DNA of 64,000 nt from Pseudomonas haemolytica. Lineage in GTDB: Bacteria; Pseudomonadota; Gammaproteobacteria; Pseudomonadales; Pseudomonadaceae. A program made the position numbers and the translations under genes. Under the pieces are notes generated by a model that ran no database searches, was not told where the DNA came from, and saw only the letters and a program-made list of their open reading frames with translations. How positions within the stretch are numbered: position 1 is the first letter of the stretch; the number at the start of each line of letters is the position of its first letter. The stretch covers positions 186,001 through 250,000 of the forward strand of contig NZ_VOIW01000007.1 of assembly GCF_009659625.1 (NCBI RefSeq), given 5' to 3'. Shown here piece after piece: positions 56,260 to 64,000 of this stretch.

Positions 56260-56274
56260 TTGTTCAATCTACAA
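56260..56274. promoter_or_regulatory. HexR box on the edd side
   Basis: TTGTTCAATCTACAA, a second TTGT-N7-ACAA site, 120 bases before the edd start. Two boxes in this divergent region fit joint control of gap and edd-glk by HexR, released by 2-keto-3-deoxy-6-phosphogluconate. Confidence 0.82.
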
Positions 56275-56394
56275 CGAGTGACCTGAATCAACTGGTCCGA
56301 TGATCCAAACGACCCCCTGCCATCCCATGAGCCGTGGGCGTTTGATCAGCATAGACACTCAGGTCGCCACATCCGTTAGCCTGGAGTTCTATAC

Positions 56395-58221
56395 ATGCAT
56401 CCCCGCGTTCTTGAGGTCACCGAACGGCTTATCGCCCGCAGCCGCGCCACCCGTGAGGCTTACCTTGCGCTCATTCGCGGCGCAGCCAGCGACGGTCCGA
56501 TGCGCGGCAAGCTGCAATGCGCCAACTTCGCCCACGGCGTGGCCGGTTGCGGCACCGAAGACAAAAACAGCCTGCGCATGATGAATGCCGCTAACGTGGC
56601 AATTGTTTCTTCTTATAACGACATGCTCTCGGCGCATCAGCCGTACGAACATTTTCCGGAACAGATCAAGAAAGCCCTGCGCGAAGTCGGCTCGGTTGGC
56701 CAGTTCGCCGGCGGCACTCCCGCGATGTGCGACGGTGTGACCCAGGGCGAGCCGGGCATGGAGCTCAGCCTGCTCAGCCGTGAAGTCATCGCCATGTCCA
56801 CGGCGGTAGCGCTGTCCCACAACATGTTCGACGCCGCGCTGATGCTGGGCATTTGCGACAAGATCGTCCCCGGCCTGATGATGGGCGCGCTGCGCTATGG
56901 CCACCTGCCGATGATCTTCGTCCCGGGCGGGCCGATGCCGTCGGGTATCTCCAACAAGCAGAAAGCCGATGTGCGCCAGCGCTATGCAGAAGGCAAGGCC
57001 AGCCGCGAAGAGTTGCTGGAATCGGAGATGAAGTCCTACCACAGCCCCGGCACCTGCACCTTCTATGGCACCGCCAACACCAACCAGTTGCTGATGGAAG
57101 TGATGGGCCTGCACTTGCCGGGCGCCTCGTTCGTCAACCCGTACACGCCGCTGCGTGATGCGTTGACCCGCGAAGCCGCGCACCAGGTCACGCGGTTGAC
57201 CAAGGTCAGTGGCAACTTCACGCCTATCGGTGAGATTGTCGACGAGAAGTCCATCGTCAACTCCATCGTTGCCCTCAACGCCACTGGCGGCTCCACCAAC
57301 CACACCTTGCACATGCCGGCCATCGCCATGTCGGCGGGCATCATCCTGACCTGGCAAGACATGGCCGACCTCTCCGAGGTGGTGCCGACCCTGTCCCACG
57401 TGTACCCAAACGGCAAGGCCGACATCAACCATTTCCAGGCGGCGGGCGGCATGTCGTTCCTGATCCGCGAACTGCTCGAAGCCGGCCTGCTCCACGAAGA
57501 CGTCAACACCGTGGCCGGCAAGGGGCTGAGCCGGTACATCCAGGAGCCGTTCCTGGTGGACGGCGAGCTGGTCTGGCGCGACGGCCCGATTGAAAGCCTC
57601 GACGAAACCATCCTGCGGCCGGTGGCTCGTGCGTTCTCGCCGGAAGGCGGCCTGCGCGTGATGGAAGGCAACCTCGGCCGTGGCGTGATGAAAGTCTCGG
57701 CCGTGGCGCCGGAGCATCAGGTTGTCGAAGCGCCAGCGGTAGTGTTCCAGGACCAGCAGGACCTGGCCGACGCCTTCAAGGCCGGCCAGCTGGAAAAAGA
57801 CTTCGTCGCGGTGATGCGCTTCCAGGGCCCACGCTCCAACGGCATGCCGGAATTGCACAAGATGACGCCGTTCCTCGGCGTGTTACAAGACCGTGGTTTC
57901 AAAGTGGCGTTGGTGACAGACGGGCGTATGTCCGGCGCGTCGGGTAAGATCCCCGCCGCGATTCACGTCAACCCCGAAGCCCAGAGCGGCGGGCCGCTGG
58001 CGCGGGTGCAGGATGGCGATATCATCCGTGTGGATGGCGTTACCGGCACCTTGGAGCTTAAGGTAGACGCCGCAACATTTGCAGCGCGTACGCCTGCCAC
58101 GGGCCTGTTGGGCAATAACGTGGGCGCCGGTCGCGAGCTGTTTGCATTCATGCGCTTGGCCGCAAGCTCCGCAGAGCAGGGCGCCAGCGCCTTTACCTCT
58201 GCCTTGGAGACGCTTAAGTGA
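56395..58221 (+). CDS. edd: Phosphogluconate dehydratase (Entner-Doudoroff)
   Basis: Converts 6-phosphogluconate to KDPG with an iron-sulfur cluster. 608 residues; the dehydratase signature CDKIVPGLMMGALRYG is at ~153-168, and the second motif around VTDGRMSGASGKIPAAIHV at ~505-523. Cluster cysteines are in GVAGCGTEDKN and LGICDK. GGAG ribosome site 10 bases upstream. Its stop overlaps the glk start by four bases (GTGA). Confidence 0.96.
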   Translation: MHPRVLEVTERLIARSRATREAYLALIRGAASDGPMRGKLQCANFAHGVAGCGTEDKNSLRMMNAANVAIVSSYNDMLSAHQPYEHFPEQIKKALREVGSVGQFAGGTPAMCDGVTQGEPGMELSLLSREVIAMSTAVALSHNMFDAALMLGICDKIVPGLMMGALRYGHLPMIFVPGGPMPSGISNKQKADVRQRYAEGKASREELLESEMKSYHSPGTCTFYGTANTNQLLMEVMGLHLPGASFVNPYTPLRDALTREAAHQVTRLTKVSGNFTPIGEIVDEKSIVNSIVALNATGGSTNHTLHMPAIAMSAGIILTWQDMADLSEVVPTLSHVYPNGKADINHFQAAGGMSFLIRELLEAGLLHEDVNTVAGKGLSRYIQEPFLVDGELVWRDGPIESLDETILRPVARAFSPEGGLRVMEGNLGRGVMKVSAVAPEHQVVEAPAVVFQDQQDLADAFKAGQLEKDFVAVMRFQGPRSNGMPELHKMTPFLGVLQDRGFKVALVTDGRMSGASGKIPAAIHVNPEAQSGGPLARVQDGDIIRVDGVTGTLELKVDAATFAARTPATGLLGNNVGAGRELFAFMRLAASSAEQGASAFTSALETLK

Positions 58222-59174
58222 AGCTTGCGCTGGTCGGTGATATCGGGGGTACCAACGCCCGTTTTGCGTTATGGCGGGACCAGGAGCTGCATTCGATCCG
58301 CGTGCATGCCACGGCGGATCACCAGAGCCCTGAAGAGGCGATCAAGGTCTACCTCAAAGAGGAAGGCCTGGAAATCGGGGACATCGGTGCGGTGTGCCTG
58401 TCGGTGGCCGGGCCGGTGAGCGGGGATGAATTTAAATTCACCAACAATCACTGGCGCCTGAGCAAGACTGCTTTTTGCAAGCGCTTGCAAGTGGATGAAC
58501 TGCTGCTGGTCAATGACTTTTCGGCCATGGCCCTGGGCATGACGCGCCTCAAACCCGATGAGTTCCGCGTGGTCTGCGAAGGCACGCCGGAACCGTTGCG
58601 CCCGGCGGTGGTGATCGGCCCGGGCACCGGCCTCGGTGTGGGTACCTTGCTGGATCTGGGCGCTGGCCGTTTTGCGGCCTTGCCGGGGGAGGGCGGGCAT
58701 GTCGACCTGCCCCTGAGCAGCCCGCGGGAAACCCAGTTATGGCAGCACCTCTACACCGAGATCGGCCATGTCAGCGCCGAAACCGCCTTGAGCGGCGGCG
58801 GGTTGCCGCGCCTGTACCGCGCCATTTGTGCAGTCGATGGGCATACGCCGGTGCTGGACAGCCCCGAAGCCATTACCGCAGCGGGCCTGGCCGGCGATCC
58901 TATCGCCATCGAAGTGCTGGACCAGTTCAGCATCTGGCTGGGCCGGGTGGCCGGTAACAATGTGCTGACCACGGGTGGGCGCGGTGGTGTGTATATCGTG
59001 GGTGGGGTGATTCCGCGGTTTGCCGAGTTCTTTATCAACAGCGGTTTTGCCAAGAGTTTCAGCGATAAGGGCTGCATGAGTGACTACTTCAAAGGTATTC
59101 CGGTGTGGTTGGTGACTGCGCCGTATTCCGGGTTGACCGGGGCGGGTGTGGCGTTAGAGCAGGCATTTGCTTAG
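58218..59174 (+). CDS. glk: Glucokinase
   Basis: 318-residue ATP-dependent glucose kinase. GTG start at 58218 overlapping edd gives VKLALVGDIGGTNARFALW, the phosphate-binding loop. Other marks are LLVNDFSAMALGM (catalytic aspartate), VVIGPGTGLGVGTL and GEGGHVDLP. It feeds glucose 6-phosphate to Zwf and Edd. A long palindrome lies between it and gltR. Confidence 0.95.
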   Translation: MKLALVGDIGGTNARFALWRDQELHSIRVHATADHQSPEEAIKVYLKEEGLEIGDIGAVCLSVAGPVSGDEFKFTNNHWRLSKTAFCKRLQVDELLLVNDFSAMALGMTRLKPDEFRVVCEGTPEPLRPAVVIGPGTGLGVGTLLDLGAGRFAALPGEGGHVDLPLSSPRETQLWQHLYTEIGHVSAETALSGGGLPRLYRAICAVDGHTPVLDSPEAITAAGLAGDPIAIEVLDQFSIWLGRVAGNNVLTTGGRGGVYIVGGVIPRFAEFFINSGFAKSFSDKGCMSDYFKGIPVWLVTAPYSGLTGAGVALEQAFA

Positions 59175-59179
59175 GCAGT

Positions 59180-59262
59180 GATGGCCTCATCGGGGGCAAG
59201 CCCCCTCCCACATTGGAACGCGTTTCAAATGTGGGAGGGGGCTTGCCCCCGATGAGGCCATC
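59180..59262. repeat. 83-base nearly perfect palindrome built from two outward REP arms
   Basis: GATGGCCTCATCGGGGGCAA continues through CCCCCTCCCACATT to a centre CGCG and then back in complement. One mismatch and one single-base indel only. Here the REP arms are back to back, opposite to normal REPINs, and the GATGGCCTC flanks pair as well. It sits 5 bases after glk and 20 bases before the gltR ribosome site. Confidence 0.9.
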
Positions 59263-59293
59263 AAGAACACCCCATAACAACAAGGAGGACCCC

Positions 59294-60028
59294 GTGAGCG
59301 TAATCAGTAAATCCATTCTCCTCGTCGACGACGACCAGGAAATCCGCGAATTGCTGCAAACCTACCTCAGTCGCGCCGGCTTCCAGGTGCGTGGTGTGCC
59401 GGATGGCGCGGGGTTCCGCCAGGCGATGAACGAGGCGCCGTGCGACCTGGTTATCCTTGATGTAATGCTGCCGGATGAAGACGGCTTCAGCCTTTGCCGC
59501 TGGATCCGCCAGCACCCGCGCCAGGCGCAGGTGCCGATCATCATGCTCACCGCCAGTTCCGACGAAGCCGACCGCGTGATTGGCCTTGAGCTGGGCGCCG
59601 ATGACTATATCGGCAAGCCGTTCAGCCCCCGCGAGTTGCAGGCGCGGATCAAGGCGCTGTTGCGTCGCTGCCAGTTTGGCCAGGAGCGCGGCAGCAGTGG
59701 CGATGTGCTGGTGTTCGACGAGTGGCGCCTGGATATGATCAGCCACCGACTGTTCCACGTTGACGGTGAAGAGGTGATCCTCTCCGGCGCCGACTTCGCC
59801 TTGCTCAAGTTGTTTCTCGACCACCCGCAACAGATCCTTGACCGCGACACCATCGGCAACGCCACACGTGGGCGTGACCTGATGCCGTTGGACCGCATTG
59901 TCGATATGGCCGTCAGCCGCCTGCGCCAACGCTTGCGCGATACCGAAAAACCCCCGAGGCTGATCCGCACCGTGCGTGGCAGCGGTTATCAACTGGCAGC
60001 CAGCGTGGTTGCCGGCAATGCCCACTGA
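59294..60028 (+). CDS. gltR: GltR response regulator of glucose uptake
   Basis: 244 residues from GTG 59294, fixed by AAGGAGG 5 bases upstream; the frame runs open back to 59105 through the palindrome, but that part is not coding. Receiver with D56 (LVILDVMLPDEDG) and OmpR winged helix (GADFALLKLFLDHPQQILDR). GltR controls glucose porin and transporter genes with GtrS (family knowledge). Overlaps gtrS by 11 bases. Confidence 0.92.
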   Translation: MSVISKSILLVDDDQEIRELLQTYLSRAGFQVRGVPDGAGFRQAMNEAPCDLVILDVMLPDEDGFSLCRWIRQHPRQAQVPIIMLTASSDEADRVIGLELGADDYIGKPFSPRELQARIKALLRRCQFGQERGSSGDVLVFDEWRLDMISHRLFHVDGEEVILSGADFALLKLFLDHPQQILDRDTIGNATRGRDLMPLDRIVDMAVSRLRQRLRDTEKPPRLIRTVRGSGYQLAASVVAGNAH

Positions 60029-61487
60029 GCCTTTAAGCGAGCGCCGCCGGCGCTTCCCGGTGCCCCGTTCACTGCTGGGGCGCATGTTGCTGCTGACGTT
60101 ACTGGCGGTGCTGTTCGCCCAGGCGCTGTCCAGCGTGATCTGGGTTTCGCAATTGCGCGCCACCCAGCTCGAGGGCCTGGTCACCAGCGCCCGCAGCCTG
60201 GCGCATTCGATGACTGCCAGCGTGAGTTACTTTCGTTCGCTGCCGGTGGCCTATCGGCCGTTGGTCCTCGACCAGTTGCGCAGCATGGGCGGCACCCGTT
60301 TTGTCGTGACCCTCAATGATCGCCCGCTGGACATGCAGGTATTACCTGAAACCCCGCGCAAACAGGCGGTACTGGTCGCGGTGGACGAAGTGCTGCGCCA
60401 GACCCTGGGTGCCGACGTGCATATCTCGGTGGAGTTCGTCAGCGCCGAAGACCTGCGCATCTTCAATGCCGGGCTCAAGCTCGACGAGCTGCCACGCTCC
60501 TGGGCCCATTACGCGTTAACCCTGGAGCCGGTGAACCCACCGGTATTGGTCACCCAGATTCAACTCGCCCCCGGCGAATGGCTGTACATCGCCTCGCTGT
60601 TGCCCGAACCCTATACCAGCCTTGAAGAACAAGGCCTGCCGTCCCAACAGGTGTGGTTTATCGTGCTGACCAGCGGCTTCCTGCTGTTGTTCATCGGCCT
60701 GCTGGTGCACTGGCAAAGCCGGCCACTCAAGCGCCTGGCACGGGCAGCGCGGGATATGTCCCTGGGCGCCGATGTAGAACCGGTGGCCGAAGGCGGTGGC
60801 AGTGAAGTGGTGGAAGTGGGCCGTGCGTTCAATGCCATGCGCGAACGCATCAGCCGTTACCTGACCGAACGCAGCCAATTGTTCAGCGCGATTTCCCACG
60901 ACCTGCGCACACCGATTACCCGCCTGCGCCTGCGTGTGGAGTTGCTCGAAGACGAGAACCTGCAAGCCAAGTTCGGCCGTGACCTGGATGAGTTGGAACT
61001 GCTGGTCAAAGGCGCGCTGCAGTGCGTGAAAGACACTGACATCCACGAGAACATCCAGCCGGTGGATCTCAACCACGTACTCGAATGCCTGGTGGAGCCG
61101 TACCTGGCGCCCAACGGCAATGGCCGCGTGACCCTGGATGGCGCGGCGCTGGCGGCTTACCCCGGCAAGCCGCTGGCGCTCAAGCGTTGCATCGGCAACC
61201 TGATCGACAACGCCTTGAAGTATGGGCAGAACGCGCATTTACATATCGAAGATGATGGCGCGCAGTTCATCCTGCATGTGGATGACGAAGGCCCCGGCGT
61301 ACCGGAACAGAGGCTGGAACAGGTGTTCGAGCCGCACTTCCGCCTGGCCGGGCAGCAACAGGGCTACGGCTTGGGATTGGGGATTGCGCGCAACATTGCC
61401 CATAGCCATGGGGGCGAGGTGAGTTTGCAGAATTTGCGCGAGGGTGGGTTGCGCGTCACCCTGCAACTGCCCCGCGGTTTAGACTGA
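60018..61487 (+). CDS. gtrS: GtrS-like sensor histidine kinase
   Basis: 489 residues from ATG 60018. Helices ~20-43 and ~212-232 bound a ~168-residue periplasmic domain that in P. aeruginosa binds 2-ketogluconate/6-phosphogluconate. HAMP, HisKA H294 in SAISHDLRTPI, HATPase CIGNLIDNALKYG and GYGLGLGIARNI. Partner of GltR. The glucose ABC genes usual after it are not present; a REPIN and an AraC gene follow. Confidence 0.9.
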   Translation: MPTEPLSERRRRFPVPRSLLGRMLLLTLLAVLFAQALSSVIWVSQLRATQLEGLVTSARSLAHSMTASVSYFRSLPVAYRPLVLDQLRSMGGTRFVVTLNDRPLDMQVLPETPRKQAVLVAVDEVLRQTLGADVHISVEFVSAEDLRIFNAGLKLDELPRSWAHYALTLEPVNPPVLVTQIQLAPGEWLYIASLLPEPYTSLEEQGLPSQQVWFIVLTSGFLLLFIGLLVHWQSRPLKRLARAARDMSLGADVEPVAEGGGSEVVEVGRAFNAMRERISRYLTERSQLFSAISHDLRTPITRLRLRVELLEDENLQAKFGRDLDELELLVKGALQCVKDTDIHENIQPVDLNHVLECLVEPYLAPNGNGRVTLDGAALAAYPGKPLALKRCIGNLIDNALKYGQNAHLHIEDDGAQFILHVDDEGPGVPEQRLEQVFEPHFRLAGQQQGYGLGLGIARNIAHSHGGEVSLQNLREGGLRVTLQLPRGLD

Positions 61488-61500
61488 ACACACGCTGATC

Positions 61501-61595
61501 AAATGTGGGAGGGGGCTTGCTCCCGATTGCGGTGGTTCAGTTAACAAATCAGTGACTGACATACCGCCATCGGGAGCAAGCCCCCTCCCACATTT
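61501..61595. repeat. REPIN (TTGCTCCCGAT type) between gtrS and the AraC gene
   Basis: Arms AAATGTGGGAGGGGGCTTGC and GCAAGCCCCCTCCCACATTT around a ~55-base centre. Same class as 17344; sits in a convergent gap. Confidence 0.92.
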
Positions 61596-61609
61596 TGATC
61601 TTCATCCGG

Positions 61610-62539
61610 TCAGATACTTTGGCGCAGTCGGGCCAAATCTCTTAGGGGCGGCGCGCCAAACAACCGGCTGTACTCCCGGCTGAATTGCGACGGGCTTTCA
61701 TACCCCACCCTATACCCCGCCGCCGAGGCTTCCAGCCCTTCGGCAATCATCAGCCGACGGGCCTCCTGCAAGCGCAGTTGTTTCTGATATTGCAGCGGGC
61801 TCATGGCGGTGATCGCCTTGAAGCGATGGTGCAAGGTCGAGACGCTCAGGTTCACTTCCTTGGCCAGATCGTCGATGCGCAGCGGTTGTTCGTAGTTGCC
61901 GTTCAACCACTTGATCGCCTGGCTGACCCGATGGCTCTGGCTGTTGGCCACAGCAATTTCATACAGGCGATAACCCTGTGGGCCACGCAGCAAACGGTAG
62001 AGAATTTCCCGGTTGATCAACGGCGCGAGCATGGCGATGTCTTTGGGTGTATCCAGCAGGCGGGTCAGGCGCAGTACCGCGTCGAGCAGTGGGTGGTCGA
62101 TGCGGTCAACGTACATCCCGCGGGTCGACGGGCGCGAGGGCACGCCCATCGGCCCTGCCTCTGCGATCAGGGCTGTCAGTTGCGCCGGGTCGATGTTGAT
62201 GCGCACCGACAGGTTGGGGTCTTCGGCGGTGGCATCAATGATCCGCCCGGCCACGGGCATCGCCACCGAAAACACCAGGTAGTTGAGTGGGTCATAGGCA
62301 AAGATTTCGTCGGCCAGGCGCACTTCCTTACTGCCGCTGGCGAGGATGCACAGCGCAGGTTCCACCAGCACCGGCATGAAATCCCGTGGCGTGTTGTGGC
62401 GGTTCAGGTACAGCGAGGTGATCGCCGTGCCGTAGGAACCGTCTTCCCAGGTATGGCGGTGCACGATACTGGCCAGCTCGGCGCGTTGTTTCTCCATCTC
62501 GGCATCGAGGGGAGCGGACTTTGGATTGGGCGACGGCAT
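61610..62539 (-). CDS. AraC-family regulator with N-terminal cupin (AraC_N)
   Basis: 309 residues. The N-terminal ligand domain is AraC_N-type (SLYLNRHNTPRDFMPVLVEPALCILASGSKEV). The C-terminal AraC helix-turn-helix has LRIDDLAKEVNLSVSTLHHRFKAIT and VGYESPSQFSREYSRLFG. YqhC-like members control nearby oxidoreductases in response to aldehydes; here the divergent neighbour is a monooxygenase-fold gene, a plausible target. Effector unknown. Confidence 0.88.
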   Translation of the reverse strand: MPSPNPKSAPLDAEMEKQRAELASIVHRHTWEDGSYGTAITSLYLNRHNTPRDFMPVLVEPALCILASGSKEVRLADEIFAYDPLNYLVFSVAMPVAGRIIDATAEDPNLSVRINIDPAQLTALIAEAGPMGVPSRPSTRGMYVDRIDHPLLDAVLRLTRLLDTPKDIAMLAPLINREILYRLLRGPQGYRLYEIAVANSQSHRVSQAIKWLNGNYEQPLRIDDLAKEVNLSVSTLHHRFKAITAMSPLQYQKQLRLQEARRLMIAEGLEASAAGYRVGYESPSQFSREYSRLFGAPPLRDLARLRQSI

Positions 62540-62867
62540 TGGGCGTCCTCTACACGCTGCTTTGATGGGCTCAGCTTAGTGGCGGCTTTTCAAATAGTGT
62601 TACGTCGATTCTGCCTGATCCTTGCCTGATCCTGCGATATGTCGCGAATCAGGCAATCATGCAGGCTGTCATCTCCCTGAAACACTGGGCCTGTGCATGG
62701 AATGAATCAGCGATGCCAAACGCCCTCTCTACGTTTTTCGCAGGATTGTGCAATAAGCCTGCAGGAATTGACTAACCGCACCCGCATCCACGTCGTTATC
62801 TTTGATCCTGTGGCAACACGCCCCCACAGTGTTTGCCGAGCATCACTTCTCAACGGGAGAGTCGAAC
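62540..62867. promoter_or_regulatory. Divergent intergenic region with repeats, no gene seen
   Basis: 328 bases. A direct repeat TGCCTGATCC (62612-62621 and 62623-62632) and a dyad TTGCCTGAT / ATCAGGCAA (62622-62630, 62648-62656) enclosing GCGA-TATG-TCGC lie together near 62612-62656. Such clusters suit an AraC-type operator. The rest holds no open frame that I can support. Confidence 0.45.
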
Positions 62868-63209
62868 ATGTCCACCCCCATTCCCGCGAGCCATATGGCC
62901 TTTATCCGCGCCCGTAGCGGGTGCAGCACCGAACTCGGTGCACGCTTGAGCAGTTTGATTGAACCGGGTCGCCAGGCCCAGGGTTGCCTGCAATTCTCGT
63001 TGCAGCATTCCCAGGTCGATCCCGATGTCTGGCTGGTGTCGGGGTTCTGGAGCAGCGAGCAGGCCATGAGTGCCTACTTCAGCTCTCCGGCCCTGATGAT
63101 CTTTACCGAGCTGTTGAACGACATGGTGGTCCGCAGCATGGACTTCCAGACCTTCACCGATGCATCCGCCGCACACGCCTACGGCGAGTACCTGCAACTC
63201 GCCGGTTGA
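62868..63209 (+). CDS. Antibiotic-biosynthesis-monooxygenase-fold (ABM) protein
   Basis: 113 residues from ATG 62868, with GGGAGAG upstream; the frame runs back to 62802 without a better start. One ferredoxin-like ABM domain: ELGARLSSLIEPGRQAQGCLQFSLQHS, then WLVSGFWSSEQAMSAYFSS. Such proteins are quinol monooxygenases, haem-binding relatives or of unknown function. Divergent from the AraC regulator. Confidence 0.78.
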   Translation: MSTPIPASHMAFIRARSGCSTELGARLSSLIEPGRQAQGCLQFSLQHSQVDPDVWLVSGFWSSEQAMSAYFSSPALMIFTELLNDMVVRSMDFQTFTDASAAHAYGEYLQLAG

Positions 63210-63250
63210 GGGTTACAATGGCCGACTTTCCATTGGCCAGGACCTGCAAC

Positions 63251-63496
63251 ATGGCACGTAGACAATTTGCCCACCACGAAGCCGTTTCCGCCGTAGTACC
63301 AGGTGAAGGGGGCTACAGCGCCGCCGTTGCCGTCAAGGCACTGGATGGCATGGGTGCACCGCAGTTTCACAAGATCCTTGATGGGCAGAAGTTCAAGACG
63401 GCTTCGGATGCCGATGATGCGGCGACGCTGCAGCTTGAGTGCCTGGTCGATGTGGACGAAGAAGGCCGACTGAGCTGGGCAACTGCTGCGAACTAA
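63251..63496 (+). CDS. 81-residue conserved hypothetical protein
   Basis: ATG 63251 preceded by AGGAC. MARRQFAHHEAVSAVVPGEG, then KALDGMGAPQFHKILDGQKF and an acidic tail (ASDADDAATLQLECLVDVDEEG). No domain, signal or membrane helix recognised. Coding is supported by codon bias and the ribosome site. Placed 41 bases after the ABM gene. Confidence 0.65.
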   Translation: MARRQFAHHEAVSAVVPGEGGYSAAVAVKALDGMGAPQFHKILDGQKFKTASDADDAATLQLECLVDVDEEGRLSWATAAN

Positions 63497-63511
63497 ACAA
63501 CACAGATGAGC

Positions 63512-63545
63512 AAATGTGGGAGGGAGCAAGCCCCCTCCCACATTT
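63512..63545. repeat. Compact REP palindrome
   Basis: AAATGTGGGAGGGAGCAAGC then CCCCTCCCACATTT, the same 34-base form as at 47057 with one base change in the centre, followed by a T-run. It lies between two convergent gene ends. Confidence 0.85.
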
Positions 63546-63559
63546 TTATTGCATTTCAG

Positions 63560-64000
63560 TCAGGGTTTTGTGACGCCTGGGCGGTACATCTTGAACAGCG
63601 CTTCCGGCCCCAGCTGGAAGTAATCCGCTGGGCCGCCACCGCGCAAAATCGGCTCGGCGGCAGCGGTGTCGTAGATCCCATCCTTTAGCAGCCACTTGGC
63701 AATGTGCACCGCCACCACTTCGCCCAGCACCAGCCAGCTCGGTACCAACTGCTGATCGGCGCGTTGCAGCTGGATGATCTGCGTCACCTTGCATTCGAAC
63801 GACACCGGGCTCTCGCCCACCCGTGGCACACCGACGACTTTCGAGGCCACCGGCGTAAGGCCGGATAACTCGAATTCATTCACCTCAGGCGATACCGCTG
63901 CGCAACTCTGGTTCATCTGCTCGGCCAGCGAGCGAGTGGCCAGGTTCCAAACGAATTCGCCGGTCTGTTCGATATTGTTCAGGCTGTCTTTACGCCCGAC
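63560..64000 (-). CDS. Flavin-reductase-like FMN-binding protein, N-terminus cut off by window edge
   Basis: 147 C-terminal residues are visible, in frame to base 64000 (VGRKDSLNNIEQTGEFVWNLA at the edge). KDSLNNIEQTGEFVWNLATR and ESPVSFECKVTQIIQL match the FMN-binding split-barrel flavin reductase family. ADYFQLGPEALFKMYRPG ends the protein. The start and full length cannot be seen. Substrate unknown. Confidence 0.83.
   Translation of the reverse strand, partial: VGRKDSLNNIEQTGEFVWNLATRSLAEQMNQSCAAVSPEVNEFELSGLTPVASKVVGVPRVGESPVSFECKVTQIIQLQRADQQLVPSWLVLGEVVAVHIAKWLLKDGIYDTAAAEPILRGGGPADYFQLGPEALFKMYRPGVTKP

Noticed and set aside
56389..57858. 489-codon antisense frame opposite edd
   Set aside because: Shadow of edd with no independent start signal.
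59105..59293. In-frame N-terminal extension of gltR through the REP palindrome
   Set aside because: It would translate the repeat and overlap glk; the strong AAGGAGG and GTG at 59294 fix the real start.

Overview
This window reads as chromosomal DNA of a fluorescent Pseudomonas, most likely the P. fluorescens group. The evidence is high GC, the gene order antiporter-xerD-dsbC-hom-thrC (as in P. aeruginosa), the colRS-warAB locus, a RocS/RocR/RocA-type locus, the gap/edd-glk-gltR-gtrS glucose cluster, and many P. fluorescens-type REP/REPIN palindromes. I see no prophage, insertion sequence, CRISPR array or rRNA. The only RNA genes I can call are two identical initiator tRNAs. The content is essentially core genome; the less ordinary points are degenerate enzymes, regulatory dyads, small orphan genes and repeat architecture.

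Layout. 1-6.5 kb: a cut-off cation/proton antiporter, then XerD, DsbC, homoserine dehydrogenase and threonine synthase. 6.5-12.1 kb: a Roc-like signalling locus with a very large hybrid sensor, a receiver-EAL protein whose catalytic residues look lost, and a convergent NarL-type regulator. 12.3-17.3 kb: a DUF3509 protein, a class III CoA-transferase coupled to a periplasmic binding protein, YaeQ and RecJ. 17.4-21.4 kb: an aminoacyl-phosphatidylglycerol pair, an AcvB/VirJ-type hydrolase and MprF. 21.6-26.2 kb: duplicated tRNA-fMet, LexA-box-controlled dinB, a lipoprotein and ProS. 26.3-33.1 kb: AmpG, an alkyltransferase-like protein, a DUF481 protein, a HugZ-like protein, FxsA and GroESL.

33.1-42.7 kb is an envelope-centred block: a GH8 glycosidase, an RstAB-like two-component pair and an LTA-synthase-like protein on the minus strand. 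These diverge from colR-colS and the methyltransferase / LPS-kinase-like / 75-residue-protein operon. 42.7-47.0 kb holds an iron-type cluster (di-haem oxidoreductase, imelysin, DUF1513) and a nitroreductase. 47.1-49.8 kb has a chemoreceptor and a YbaN-like protein. 50-55 kb is a Fur-boxed haem cell-surface-signalling system: ECF sigma, FecR anti-sigma, STN-bearing TonB receptor and haem oxygenase. 55.2-61.5 kb is the Entner-Doudoroff block, gap diverging from edd-glk-gltR-gtrS, with two HexR-type boxes between. 61.6-64 kb holds an AraC regulator, a monooxygenase-fold protein, an 81-residue orphan and a cut-off flavin-reductase-like gene.

The genes group by theme. Envelope lipid and LPS remodelling (mprF/acvB, colRS/war, LTA synthase) and iron/haem acquisition recur. 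REP palindromes almost always mark gene 3' ends. All functional statements rest on reading motifs and remembered family features; no database search was possible.
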